Notes under the pieces: generated by a model
What the model was told of the DNA's origin: nothing
The model's database searches: none
What the model saw: the letters and a program-made list of their open reading frames with translations, nothing else
Program-made: the position numbers and the translations under genes
Part shown: piece after piece, positions 17,360 to 26,600 of the stretch
How positions within the stretch are numbered: position 1 is the first letter of the stretch
How the letters are laid out: each line of letters starts with the position of its first letter
Assembly: GCA_947570625.1 (NCBI GenBank)
Contig: CANOUP010000006.1
Coordinates: 16,082-80,081 of the forward strand
From: an uncultured Clostridia bacterium
Lineage (GTDB): Bacteria; Bacillota; Clostridia; Christensenellales; Borkfalkiaceae
Length of the DNA: 64,000 bases
Direction: 5' to 3'

Positions 17360-18670
17360 TCAGAAGGGAAGCCTGCGCTTACCGCTTTTAAGTTGTTTCA
17401 TAAGCTGTTTAGTCTGCTCGAACTGCTTCAACAGCTGGTTTATTTCCTGAACGCTCGTGCCCGAACCCGAAGCTATTCTCTTCTTGCGGGAAGCGTTGAT
17501 TATCGAAGGCTCCGTCCTTTCCTTTTTCGTCATGGAAAGGATTATGGCTTTCGTTCTCTCTATTCTGTTCTCGTCTATGTCGTCGGCTTTGACCTTATTG
17601 CCCATACCCGGCATCATGGCAAGCACCGCCTGCGCGCCGCCCATCTTCTTCATGCTCTCGAACTGTGTGAGGTAGTCTTCCAGTGTGAAGGTGTTTTCCA
17701 GCATCTTTTTCTGCATTGCCTTCGCCTGTTCCTCGGTCACGGCTTCCTGCGCCTTTTCGATAAGCGTAAGAACGTCGCCCATACCGAGAATACGGGAAGC
17801 CATTCTGTCGGGATAGAAGGGTTCGAGGTCTGTAAGCTTTTCGCCCACGCCGATAAACTTGACGGGTTTGCCCGTAACCGCCTTTATCGAAAGGCACGCG
17901 CCGCCCCTCGTATCGCCGTCGAGCTTGGTGAGAATAACGCCCGTAACTTCCAGCCTTTCGTTGAAAGTTTTGGCAACGTTGACGGCAACCTGTCCCATCA
18001 TCGAGTCGACCGTAAGAAGTATCTCGGAAACGTCGACGCCTTTTTTGATGTTTTCAAGCTCCTGCATAAGCGCTTCGTCGATTTCCAGTCTGCCCGCGGT
18101 ATCGATTATTACCGTGTCGAAGCCCATCGACTTTGCGTATTCCACAGCCTGCTGAGCTGTCTTTACGGGATTTTGGGTACCCTTTTCGAATACTTCCGCG
18201 CCGGCGTTTTTACCTACTACTTTAAGCTGGTTTATCGCCGCGGGGCGGTAAATGTCGCACGCCGTCAGAAGAGGTTTTTTTCCGGTCTTTTTCAGGTGGA
18301 CGGCAAGCTTTCCGCAAAGGGTGGTTTTGCCCGCGCCCTGCAAACCGCACATCATTATCACCGTCGGCGGTTTGGGCGAAATTATAAGCTTCTGGTTGGA
18401 CGAACCCATCAGGTCGATTAGCTCGTCGTTGACGATTTTTATTACCTGCTGGGCGGGATTAAGGCTCTTTATTATTTCCTGCCCCACCGCCTTTTCGGAA
18501 ACGTCGGCGCAGAACTGTTTGGCAACCTTTACGTTTACGTCGGCTTCCAACAGCGCCACGCGCACCTCGCGCATCGCCGTCTTTATTTCAAGCTCGGTAA
18601 GTCTTCCGCGCTTTGTAAGTTTTGAAAATATATGATTTAATCTGTCGGAAAGTGATGAAAACGCTCCCAT
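17360..18670 (-). CDS. ffh: Signal recognition particle protein Ffh
   Basis: 436 residues: N domain, G domain with GLQGAGKTT (109 onward), DTAGR and TKLDGD, then a methionine-rich M domain with the GxGTxVQEIN helix-turn segment that binds SRP RNA. It targets membrane proteins to FtsY and SecYEG. The ATG at 18670, after AGGGGG, was chosen over 18709, giving the standard MGAFSSLSDRL start. It lies 10 bases after ylxM. No SRP RNA gene or ftsY is seen here. Confidence 0.97.
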   Translation of the reverse strand: MGAFSSLSDRLNHIFSKLTKRGRLTELEIKTAMREVRVALLEADVNVKVAKQFCADVSEKAVGQEIIKSLNPAQQVIKIVNDELIDLMGSSNQKLIISPKPPTVIMMCGLQGAGKTTLCGKLAVHLKKTGKKPLLTACDIYRPAAINQLKVVGKNAGAEVFEKGTQNPVKTAQQAVEYAKSMGFDTVIIDTAGRLEIDEALMQELENIKKGVDVSEILLTVDSMMGQVAVNVAKTFNERLEVTGVILTKLDGDTRGGACLSIKAVTGKPVKFIGVGEKLTDLEPFYPDRMASRILGMGDVLTLIEKAQEAVTEEQAKAMQKKMLENTFTLEDYLTQFESMKKMGGAQAVLAMMPGMGNKVKADDIDENRIERTKAIILSMTKKERTEPSIINASRKKRIASGSGTSVQEINQLLKQFEQTKQLMKQLKSGKRRLPF

Positions 18671-18680
18671 AAAGCCCCCT

Positions 18681-19061
18681 TTAATCTTCGTCCGAAATAT
18701 CTTCGGCATCGGCGGAATAGTCCGCGGTCAATATATCTTCGAGCTTTCGTATATCCTCGTCATATCCGTAAGCGGATTTGAAATTTTCCGCCCACTTGCC
18801 CGCCTCGGCAATCCTTAACGATTCTTCCCGCTTCCTTTTGCGGAGCTTACCGCAAATATGAAGCTTGTTTTCGTATCCTTCCAGCTGTTCTTTACAGCCT
18901 TTAAGGCAGTCGGATACAGCCTGCCTGGATATGCCTTTCTCAGAGGCGATTTCCGAAACGGTCAAATCGAGATTCAAATACATATCCGTTATTTCCCTGC
19001 GGGTATCCGTCAGCAGTCCGCGGTATATGTCCCACAAAGCGATAAACGAGAATTTATCCAT
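18681..19061 (-). CDS. ylxM: YlxM/UPF0122 family helix-turn-helix protein
   Basis: 126 residues. Residues about 10-65 are a sigma-70 region-4-like HTH (LDLTVSEIASEKGISRQAVSDCLKG is the helix pair; it is cited here only as a location), and the C-terminus is acidic. In Streptococcus the homologue modulates the SRP pathway. The start at 19061 (MDKFSF) was chosen over two upstream ATGs because the -10 box of a good promoter ends exactly 6 bases before it. No ribosome site is seen, so the message is probably leaderless. Confidence 0.88.
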   Translation of the reverse strand: MDKFSFIALWDIYRGLLTDTRREITDMYLNLDLTVSEIASEKGISRQAVSDCLKGCKEQLEGYENKLHICGKLRKRKREESLRIAEAGKWAENFKSAYGYDEDIRKLEDILTADYSADAEDISDED

Positions 19062-19067
19062 GCCCAT

Positions 19068-19097
19068 ACTATACAACATTCAGTCGCATTGTGTCAA
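19068..19097 (-). promoter_or_regulatory. ylxM-ffh operon promoter, predicted leaderless
   Basis: Minus strand: TTGACA, 18 bases, TATAGT. Counting to +1 places the first transcribed base on the A of the ylxM ATG (19061). Confidence 0.75.
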
Positions 19098-19112
19098 GTA
19101 AATTTACTTGAC
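19093..19112. promoter_or_regulatory. 20-bp perfect palindrome over the ylxM -35 box
   Basis: GTCAAGTAAATTTACTTGAC is its own reverse complement, with five bases overlapping the -35 hexamer (19092-19097). Position and symmetry suggest a repressor operator for the ylxM-ffh operon. The cognate protein is unknown. Confidence 0.65.
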
Positions 19113-19198
19113 TTTGTAATTATTTTTTGTTAAACAATTACCATAATTATATATTTTTTAACATAGTTCGCGCACGCTGTTTTAACGAAAAATTACTA

Positions 19199-19227
19199 TT
19201 GACTAATGTGAAAGCATATGTTAAAAT
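19199..19227 (+). promoter_or_regulatory. Promoter of the 19269 gene
   Basis: Plus strand: TTGACT, 17 bases, TAAAAT, about 40 bases before the ATG. Confidence 0.75.
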
Positions 19228-19268
19228 CAACGGGTGGTTGTTTTTGACCGTACAAGGGGAGTGAAATA

Positions 19269-19499
19269 ATGTTTAAAGAAATTGACGGAGTGCTTTACGA
19301 TACAAACAGCTCTACGATAGACAAAAAATTCACATACGGGGCGCCCGGCGACCCTTGCGGTTACGAGGAAACCTTATACAAGACCAACGACGGAAAGTAT
19401 TTTGTGTACACGTACGGCGGAATATATTCGAAATATCCTACGGAAAACATATTCCCCATCGAACGCGATATGGTCAAAAACTGGATGCTTTCACACTGA
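19269..19499 (+). CDS. Small hypothetical protein
   Basis: 76 residues, soluble, rich in Tyr and Gly, with no signal or membrane segment: GYEETLYKTNDGKYFVYTYGG then YPTENIFPI and a C-terminal helix ending NWMLSH. The first motif looks like a beta-hairpin and the second like a short fold completion. I do not recognise the family. GGGGAG stands before the ATG, a good promoter precedes it and a strong terminator follows, so it is a stand-alone expressed gene between two operons on the other strand. Confidence 0.85.
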   Translation: MFKEIDGVLYDTNSSTIDKKFTYGAPGDPCGYEETLYKTNDGKYFVYTYGGIYSKYPTENIFPIERDMVKNWMLSH

Positions 19500-19508
19500 G
19501 AAAAATCA

Positions 19509-19536
19509 ATTCGCCCGCACATATGTGCGGGCGAAT
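19509..19536. terminator. Bidirectional terminator between the 19269 gene and niaR
   Basis: Perfect 28-bp inverted repeat (arms ATTCGCCCGCACAT and its complement) flanked by T-rich sequence on both sides. It serves the two convergent genes. Confidence 0.88.
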
Positions 19537-19537
19537 T

Positions 19538-20047
19538 TTAAATTTCAATTAAAAAACCGCGTTTGCGCAGCTCCCGTTCTATCGCGTCCAGCGCCTGTTC
19601 GCTGTCCGCCGTGACGTTGTGGTAATGGTATCCGTCGGTGACCGCCATAAGGGGTTTGGAAGCGCCCGACACAAGCGAGCGGTAAAGCTCTTCGACGTGC
19701 GTCCTGCTGTACAGCCCCAGCCTTGCCGAAATTTTGCCGTACACCCTGTGATTGACGAACACGTCCTCTATGCGCCCGCCCAGCTCGATTATAAGCGCGC
19801 CCTCTTCGACCAGCTCGTCGAAGGCGTGGCGACACTTGAAAATGCGCGTTGCCTGCGGTTTACCGCTTAGCACATAACCGCGGTTTGTGGACGTTATGTC
19901 GTAACCGTTGGCGCGGAGTATGGCTATATCCTGGACTATGACCTGACGTGATACGGCGAACCTTTCGCTGAGCATATTGGCGGGTATAGGGTTGTCGGTA
20001 TTGCCCAAAAGGCTGAGTATCTCCTGCCTGCGCTTTTCCCCTCTCAT
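19538..20047 (-). CDS. niaR: NiaR-type transcriptional repressor of NAD biosynthesis
   Basis: 169 residues: an N-terminal winged helix (RRQEILSLLGNT, RFAVSRQVIVQDIAILRANG) and a C-terminal 3H domain with the metal-binding histidines in CRHAFDEL, VNHRVYG and YHYHNV. With nicotinate as co-repressor NiaR shuts off NAD genes in Firmicutes and Thermotoga. It follows nadC by 38 bases, and a likely target site lies upstream of nadB, pointing to autoregulation. AAGGGGGAA precedes the ATG. Confidence 0.93.
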   Translation of the reverse strand: MRGEKRRQEILSLLGNTDNPIPANMLSERFAVSRQVIVQDIAILRANGYDITSTNRGYVLSGKPQATRIFKCRHAFDELVEEGALIIELGGRIEDVFVNHRVYGKISARLGLYSRTHVEELYRSLVSGASKPLMAVTDGYHYHNVTADSEQALDAIERELRKRGFLIEI

Positions 20048-20059
20048 TGTTCCCCCTTA

Positions 20060-20080
20060 CTTCCCCGTCACAGGGGGAAG
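20060..20080 (-). promoter_or_regulatory. Hairpin between nadC and niaR
   Basis: Transcript arms CTTCCCC and GGGGAAG with a 6-base loop lie just before the niaR ribosome site AAGGGGGAA (20050-20058). The 5' arm could pair instead with that ribosome site. No T-run follows on the minus strand, so this is not a terminator for nadC. Confidence 0.5.
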
Positions 20081-20085
20081 TTTTT

Positions 20086-20940
20086 TTATATTCTTTTAAG
20101 ATTTTTAAGCGACAAATCGAGAATGGGCGCCGAGTGGGTTAAAGCACCGCTGGAAATAAAGTCTACCCCGCTGTCGATTATGCTTGCTATATTTTCCTTG
20201 GTCACGTTTCCGCTCGACTCGGTAAGCGCCCTGCCGTCTATCAGCGCAACCGCCTTTTTCATCTCTTCCGGCGTCATATTGTCAAGCATTATTATGTCCG
20301 CGCCCGCCTCGACGGCTTCACGGCACATTTCCAGGTTTTCTACTTCCACCTCTATTCTTCTGACGAAAGGCGCGTACTCCCTCGCAAGCTCTACGGCGCG
20401 TTTAATCCCGCCCGCCGCGCTTATGTGGTTATCCTTCAACAGCACCCCGTCGGAAAGGTTATAACGGTGGTTGCACCCCCCGCCGATTTTTACGGCGTAC
20501 TTTTCGAATATGCGCATATTCGGGGTGGTCTTTCTCGTATCGAGAAGTTTTGCCTTGCTCCCTTTGAGAAGGCTGACCGTCTGCGCGGTGTAAGTGGCTA
20601 TTCCGCTCATTCTCTGCAAATAGTTAAGCGCCGTGCGCTCGCCCGATAAAAGCACGCGTATGTCGCCCGTAATCTCCGCGACGAGCATACCTTTTTTAAC
20701 GGCTTCGCCCTCTTTGACGTAGAACTCGAACGCCGTCTGCGGGTCGAGAAGCTCGAACACTCTCCTGAATACGGGCAGTCCGCATATAACGCCTTCGGCT
20801 TTTGCGATAAGCTGAACCCTGCCTTCCGTCCTCTCCTTGAAAATGGCGTTTGTCGAAACGTCCTCGCTTGTGATATCTTCCCTGAGCGCCGATTTTATCA
20901 ACTCGTCGGCGACAATTACGTCGGTTACGGGATTAAGCAT
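20086..20940 (-). CDS. nadC: Quinolinate phosphoribosyltransferase (nicotinate-nucleotide pyrophosphorylase)
   Basis: Converts quinolinate and PRPP to nicotinate mononucleotide, CO2 and pyrophosphate. 284 residues with the family blocks EDITSEDVST, LDTRKTTPNMR, KIGGGCNHRYNLSDGVLLKDNH and EVENLEMC (named as locations, residues about 20-210). The start overlaps the nadB stop by 8 bases and has AAGGAG. Confidence 0.97.
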   Translation of the reverse strand: MLNPVTDVIVADELIKSALREDITSEDVSTNAIFKERTEGRVQLIAKAEGVICGLPVFRRVFELLDPQTAFEFYVKEGEAVKKGMLVAEITGDIRVLLSGERTALNYLQRMSGIATYTAQTVSLLKGSKAKLLDTRKTTPNMRIFEKYAVKIGGGCNHRYNLSDGVLLKDNHISAAGGIKRAVELAREYAPFVRRIEVEVENLEMCREAVEAGADIIMLDNMTPEEMKKAVALIDGRALTESSGNVTKENIASIIDSGVDFISSGALTHSAPILDLSLKNLKRI

Positions 20941-22225
20941 TTTTTATCTCCTTCAATAACATTTGTTTATATTCGGCAAGCAGGTTATCCGGGTCGGAAT
21001 AATCTCCTGCGCAAATTGCTCTGATTGCGGTTTCGCCCTCTTCCTCGGACGCTTTTACATAGTTCGCGCCTATATACCGCGCGGCGCGTTCGGCGAACAG
21101 CAGACTTTCCAAAAGCGAATTAGAGGCAAGCCTGTTGGCGCCGTGCACTCCGTTACAGCACGTTTCGCCGACGGCGAAAAGTCTGTCCATAGTCGTCCTG
21201 CCGTCAAGCCCGCTCCTTATACCGCCCATAAAATAGTGCTGAGCGGGAACGACGGGGACGCACTCCTTAAACACGTCAATCCCCTCCTCCGCGCACCTGC
21301 CCACTATCGTGGGGAAATGCGAGCGCACTTCCTCTTCGGGTATGGGGCGCATATCCAGCCATACGTGCGGGGTGCCGTCCTTTTTCATCTGCCTGATAAT
21401 TTCCGCCGTTACCACGTCGCGGGGTTGAAGCTCGTCGGTAAAGCGGTTGAAATTCTTGTCGAGAAGGTGCGCACCCTCGCCCCTGACCGATTCGGAAATG
21501 AGAAAGCACCTGCCCGATTTTTCCGAATACAGCGTCGTGGGGTGAATCTGTATATAGTTGATATTGTCGACGGCGACGCCGTGTTTAAGACAGATTGCAA
21601 CCCCGTCGCCCGTAAGTATGCGGAAGTTGGTGGACTTTTCGAAAATTCCGCCTATCCCCCCGCACGCCAGAACGGTGTAGTCAGATAAAATATATCTGAC
21701 CTCGCCCGTCTTTTTTTCGAGCACGACCGCGCCCAGACATCTCCCGCCCGAAACTATTATGTCGAGCAGTACCGTCCTTTCCGCAATCTCCGCGTTGTCC
21801 AGCGCACGGACGGCGTCCATAAGCTTTGAGGTAATCTCCCTGCCCGTGCAGTCCTCGTGAAAGAGAATACGGTTTCTCGAATGTCCGCCTTCGCGCGTCG
21901 AGGCGAGCGAACCGTCCGCGTTGCGCTGAAATTCCACGCCAAGCGCGATAAGCCCGTCTGTCACCGCGGGGGAGTTTCTAATCATGCACTCCACCGCTTC
22001 CGGCGAGTTTTCGCCGTGACCGGCGCGCATCGTGTCGGCGTAGTAGCTTTCGTAATCGTCCTCGCCCTGCAAACGGCAGATTCCGCCCTGCGCGAGATAA
22101 CTGTCGCTCTTGTCGGGAGTGTCTTTACAGATAATAAGTATGTTCCTGTCCCTCGGCAGATGGAGCGCCGCGTTCAGTCCCGCAACGCCCGTACCGACTA
22201 TAATAACGTCATACCTTTTTTTCAT
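20933..22225 (-). CDS. nadB: L-aspartate oxidase
   Basis: FAD enzyme oxidising aspartate to iminoaspartate, the first NAD step, using fumarate as acceptor under anaerobic conditions. 430 residues, about 100 shorter than E. coli NadB because the C-terminal helical domain is reduced, as in other short-form Firmicute enzymes. FAD motif GTGVAGLNAA is at the start; HPTTLY, RGEGAHL and GGIRSGLDGRTT are present. The ATG at 22225 was preferred to an upstream TTG. The ribosome site is weak (GGAAA). nadA, the usual partner, is not in the window. Confidence 0.94.
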   Translation of the reverse strand: MKKRYDVIIVGTGVAGLNAALHLPRDRNILIICKDTPDKSDSYLAQGGICRLQGEDDYESYYADTMRAGHGENSPEAVECMIRNSPAVTDGLIALGVEFQRNADGSLASTREGGHSRNRILFHEDCTGREITSKLMDAVRALDNAEIAERTVLLDIIVSGGRCLGAVVLEKKTGEVRYILSDYTVLACGGIGGIFEKSTNFRILTGDGVAICLKHGVAVDNINYIQIHPTTLYSEKSGRCFLISESVRGEGAHLLDKNFNRFTDELQPRDVVTAEIIRQMKKDGTPHVWLDMRPIPEEEVRSHFPTIVGRCAEEGIDVFKECVPVVPAQHYFMGGIRSGLDGRTTMDRLFAVGETCCNGVHGANRLASNSLLESLLFAERAARYIGANYVKASEEEGETAIRAICAGDYSDPDNLLAEYKQMLLKEIKNA

Positions 22226-22254
22226 AAAAATTTCCAATTTGTTTATTGAACCTA

Positions 22255-22296
22255 AGTTTACACTAAAACTTTACACCTGTCAAGTCATATGTAAAC
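22255..22296 (-). promoter_or_regulatory. nadBC-niaR promoter with likely NiaR sites
   Basis: Minus strand: TTGACA, 17 bases, TAAACT (22255-22283). The sequence GTGTAAA occurs twice in direct repeat 13 bases apart within the promoter (22257-22263 and 22270-22276), and an inverted copy TGTAAAC lies at 22290-22296. Operator assignment rests on the niaR gene in the same operon. Confidence 0.7.
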
Positions 22297-22429
22297 ATTT
22301 TTTAAAATAAAGAAAGGGCGCAGGCAGTGCCCGCGCCGACCGTAATGCGGTTTCGACAAAAGTGTATAAATTTATGCGTACTTTAATATATGAGAGGAAA
22401 ATAATATAAAGCGTGTGGAGGAAACAAAA

Positions 22430-22939
22430 ATGAAATTATCTACGTTATTCGGAAAAGAAGTAACCGGACCCGCGGGGAAAAAGTGTTATATACTTTCGGT
22501 TTACGCGGACGGCGACAAGCTGTGCCGCGCCGTGCTTGCCGACGCGGGCGAAAAGGAAATTTCCGTAAACTTCAAAAACCTTTCGTTTACCAAAAATTCC
22601 GCCGTTTGCGGAGAGGGCGAAGCTCCCGCTTCGGGACAGCCTTTAAGGCTGGGCAAGCCCGTGTTCGACTATGAAGGCAACTACCTCGGCGTTCTCACCG
22701 ATATGTCTTTCGAGAAGGACGCGCTGACTTTTGCGCACGTGGGGAGCGCAAAATTTTCGGTTGGCGACATCGTGTACGGCGACGCCGTCATCGTAAAGAA
22801 CAGCGCGCGCATTTTAAAAAGCAGCGTAAAAAAGAACGGTAAAGTGATTATAAGGCGAGGAACCCCGCTTACGCCCGACGTTGCCGAACGCGCGCGCAAG
22901 CACGGCGAATACGTTCAGACCAACCTTAAAACAATTTAA
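22430..22939 (+). CDS. PRC-barrel-like protein
   Basis: 169 residues of soluble beta-rich protein. Residues about 75-125 (GKPVFDYEGNYLGVLTDMSF and following strands) match PRC-barrel/YlmC-like folds, and the first 60 residues may be a second barrel (LFGKEVTGPAGKKC). A C-terminal basic helix ends it. PRC barrels mediate protein binding, for example in RimM and YlmC. The specific role is unknown. The start at 22430 was chosen over GTG 22415 because GGAGG stands 8 bases before it. The 3' end overlaps the convergent gene by four bases. Confidence 0.8.
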   Translation: MKLSTLFGKEVTGPAGKKCYILSVYADGDKLCRAVLADAGEKEISVNFKNLSFTKNSAVCGEGEAPASGQPLRLGKPVFDYEGNYLGVLTDMSFEKDALTFAHVGSAKFSVGDIVYGDAVIVKNSARILKSSVKKNGKVIIRRGTPLTPDVAERARKHGEYVQTNLKTI

Positions 22940-23544
22940 ACGTTATACTTTGCCATAAGCTTTAACAGCGCGTTGAAATTGTCGTTTAGTATATCCGTTT
23001 CCGCTGTGGAAAGATTGCCCTTCATCTGCAAAACGACGAGAGTGTTTTTAAGCTTTTCCAGCTCCTGCCTGTCGCTCTTGCCCAGACTTTTGGCAAGGAG
23101 CTTATCCGTCACCGTCATCGCATGGTCGAGGCGCACGCTTGCCTTTGCGGGCACGGTGTCGGTGCGGACGGGCGGAACGGACGGCTGCTGAGGGGGAATC
23201 GACGAGAAGGCTATCTGCGAAACGGTCTTGCGTTTGGAAGGCTTTGTAATTACGCACAGAAGACCGTACGCGAGGTAGCCGGCGCACCAGAACAGCGACG
23301 CCGCCAGTATCGAAGGCGCAAGCTCGTTCGCCGTCAAAAACCCTGCCAGCGTGACGGCGGTATACGCGTTTACAAGACACAGGAAGGGTCGTTTTGAAGC
23401 CGACCTTACCGCACCCGAAACAAAGTTCGCGATTACCGACATCAGAAAGATTGCCGCGAACGAACCCCAGATAATCCACATAAGCGTATCGTGGGGAACA
23501 GACGAAAGTGAAGAATAAACATTGTTGAAAAACTGAGAAATCAT
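22936..23544 (-). CDS. Unknown membrane protein with cytoplasmic helical domain
   Basis: 202 residues. Hydrophobic segments at about 22-44 (MWIIWGSFAAIFLMSVIANF) and 55-100 give three likely membrane helices. A proline-rich linker (SIPPQQPSVPPV) follows, then a helical, partly charged C-terminal domain of about 70 residues. I do not recognise the family. The -10 box TATAAT (23551-23556) ends 6 bases before the ATG and there is no ribosome site, so the gene is probably leaderless. That -10 box is embedded in the end of the addA terminator. Confidence 0.8.
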   Translation of the reverse strand: MISQFFNNVYSSLSSVPHDTLMWIIWGSFAAIFLMSVIANFVSGAVRSASKRPFLCLVNAYTAVTLAGFLTANELAPSILAASLFWCAGYLAYGLLCVITKPSKRKTVSQIAFSSIPPQQPSVPPVRTDTVPAKASVRLDHAMTVTDKLLAKSLGKSDRQELEKLKNTLVVLQMKGNLSTAETDILNDNFNALLKLMAKYNV

Positions 23545-23550
23545 ATGAAA

Positions 23551-23586
23551 ATTATATCCGCCTTATCTGCGCGATAAGGCGGATAT
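23551..23586 (-). terminator. addA terminator, overlapping the next gene's -10 box
   Basis: 14-bp perfect stem (ATATCCGCCTTATC / GATAAGGCGGATAT) with 5-base loop, then AATTTTC on the minus strand. The distal arm shares bases with TATAAT at 23551-23556. Confidence 0.8.
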
Positions 23587-23613
23587 TTTGTCGTTTTATA
23601 AAATAATTTGCCG

Positions 23614-26600
23614 TCAGAGTTCAATATAACTTCCCGTAAATATGTTGACTATGGCGGTTTCGATACTGCTCTCGGCAACCTTCATAATAACCGACACGGC
23701 TTTTTTGTACAGCGCAAGCTGACGGGAATACCTGTCTTTAAGCCTCTCGTCCGACTTTGAAGAATACTTGTAATCTATTATCCTGTACCCCCTGTCCGTC
23801 TGCGCGAGAAGGTCTATCGCTCCCTGCAAAAGTATGCCGTCGCGCGCGTCCGTATCCAATACTTCGTTTGCGGGCAGACGGCAGAGAAACTCCCTTTCCC
23901 TGTACACTACACCTTCCGCAAGCCCTTCGAAAACGGGCGAACACAGTATTTTTTTTATGTGGTTTGCGTCTAAAATATCGAATTGACCGCGGGATATGCG
24001 CCCGCTATCGAGAAATTCTTTAAGTTCGGCGGTTATTCCCACAATGTCCTTGACGGAAAAATCGCACAGTTCCAGAAACCTGTGATAGGCTATACCGCGC
24101 TCCGCGCCCGTTTCCTCTTCGCCCGTAAAAAGCTCCCGAGGGCGGTAATACGCTTCGTCCTCCGCCATGCGCATAAGCGCGGAAGCCGAGCTCTTTACGG
24201 GCAGGTTTACGCTGTTCGCAAAGGCATATTCCCGCATGAACCGCTCTTCTATGGCTGTTTTGACGTTTTCGTCGGGTCTTGAAATAAGCTTCTGCTTCTC
24301 CTCCCTGCCGAATTCCTGCAAAGGAGGCATTACCTCTGGCGAAAAGGCGGATATGTCGAAAAGCTCGGAATACGAGCTTGCGGACGAGGTTCCGCCCCTG
24401 TCGAAGGGACGCGCTTCCTGCGCCATTATATGCAGACGGCACATAGCGCGCGTGCATGCCACATAAAACAGATTCATTTCGTTTTTCAGCTCTTCGCGCG
24501 CGGATATGTCGGAGATAAGCCTGCGCACAAGCGTAGTTCCGTACGTCATGTCGCTGTCGTCGAAGCACCTGGGCGCAAAGCCGTACTTCTCGTCGTAGGG
24601 CATTTCGTAAGCCTCCCTGCCCTTAAACTGCGCGCATATATCTGCTATTATGACGACGGGGAACTCAAGCCCCTTGGAAGCGTGCATAGTCATAATTTTA
24701 ATGCTGTCCGAAAGCGCGGGGGCGGGCGCGGAAATTTCGTAACCTTCCTTGATTTTTCGAAGAAGTTCACTAACGCTTATGCCGGCGCCCTCCGACGCCA
24801 ACCGCCTGACGTTTTTAAGCTTTTCACCGTTGCCCGCGGAATATACCGCCTCCAATCCCGTAATTTCGAGAATTTTATCTATTATCGCGGAAGCGTCGAG
24901 TATTTCCGAAAGCCCGCGGAGCCTGTCGGCGCAAGCGTAAAAATCGTTGAGTTTACGGGCGGTTTCGTCCCTGTAACGCTCGGCGTATTTTTTACAGCAC
25001 TGCGGAAAGGTAAGCCCGAAAGACTTTTTCCCCGCTATCCTTATCGAAGCCAGCCCGTCGCACGTCAGCCCGCCCAGAGGCGACAAGAGAGCGGTGGCTA
25101 ACGGTATGTCCTGTTCGGCGTTGTCGAGGAAGGCAAGTATGTCCAGCATCTCCTTGACTTCGGGGCGCGCCGTTATGTCGGCTTCCTTCGCGCCCGATAC
25201 GCTGTATCCCGCGTCCGTCAGCGTCCGCACAATCTCCTCCGCGCTTTTGTTGCGCTTACGCGTAAGTATGCAGATATCGCCACAACGCGTGTCGGTGTAT
25301 TCGCCCGTCTTTAAATCGAAGTGTTTGTTTTTGAGTTCGCGCTTGACTATTTCAAGCACGGCGAGCCCTTCGCGAGTGTGCCTGACGGCGCGCCCGCCGC
25401 CGGTTACCGAATACACGCCAAGCTCGCCCCTCTCTTCCGTTTCCTTGCCGAAGATATGAATTTCCGAACTGCCGAACCCGGCGGGATACCCCCCGCCCCT
25501 GAGCATTATGCCCGCGGGCGAATAGTCGAACCCGCAACTCCTCGACGTCATTATCCCCGAAAACGCTGTGTTGACGAAATCGAGCACGCCGTCGGACGAG
25601 CGGAAGTTTGACGACAGCCTCAGCGCGCTTCCCTCTCCGCTTTCGAGGCGGTTGAACTTTTCCGCAAAGAACAGGGAACGGCTTCCCCTGAATCCGTAAA
25701 TCGCCTGTTTGACGTCGCCGACGAGAAAGACGTTACTCCCGCCTATTTGGGAAATAATTTCTTCCTGCACGGGGTTTACGTCCTGATACTCGTCCACGAA
25801 CACGCAGGAAAATCCCGCGCTCAATTCATTCTTCACCCTTTCGTCTTTGAGAAGTTCGAGGGTCAGGTGTTCGAGGTCGTTGTAGTCAAGCTTGTTCTCG
25901 GCGCGCTTGACGGCGGTGTACTCTTCGTCGAAATCGGCAAGCGCACGCGCAAACGCGCGCGCCGTAATTCCGCTCTCGAAAAAGCGCTTCTTTTCCGTTT
26001 CGCGGTCGGCTATGTCGCCGCGCGCCTTTTTGTACGCGGAAGCGACCGAGTCCCTGAACTCTTTGAAAACAGCCCCCGCAATCTTATCCTCATCCGTCCT
26101 GTCGGCGGGCTTGCGCGTCTGAGTGAGCGGGGGCAGGGGGGCGAACAAATCGGACCTCGAAGCCTCGTCGAGGGCGGACAACATTTCGTCGAGAATATTG
26201 AAATATTCCTCACGCCCGCACTCGAAGGTGCGTACAAACTCTTCCGTCTGTTTTTTCAGCGCCACGAACTTTTCCGCCGAGCGCCTGCCGACAATCCCGC
26301 ATATCTCTTCGAAGCCCCCGTCGGTGTACAACCTGTCCGTCCTGCTTTCCAAATCTTTATACCCGACGGTCATTCTCATTTTTTCGTAAGAAGAAAGTAT
26401 AAGATTTTTCAGATAGCCGTCGCTTCGTTTCCTTCTGTAAAACTTCAACAGCCTGATAAACTCGGGATTGTTTTCTTTATAGTATCTTTCGAAGAGCGTA
26501 TCCAGCGCTTCGGCTTTGTACTCCTTCGCATCGGCGTCGTCGGAAGAAATAATGTCGAAAGCGCCGTCTATGCCGACGGCGTAAAAATACGTGCGCAAAA

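Noticed and set aside
19127-19144. Rex site TTGTTAAACAATTACCAT near the ylxM promoter
   Set aside because: The right half has two mismatches and the site does not cover either promoter. Too weak to call.
20060-20088. Plus-strand terminator (hairpin followed by seven T) between nadC and niaR
   Set aside because: No plus-strand gene ends there; on the operon strand no T-run follows.
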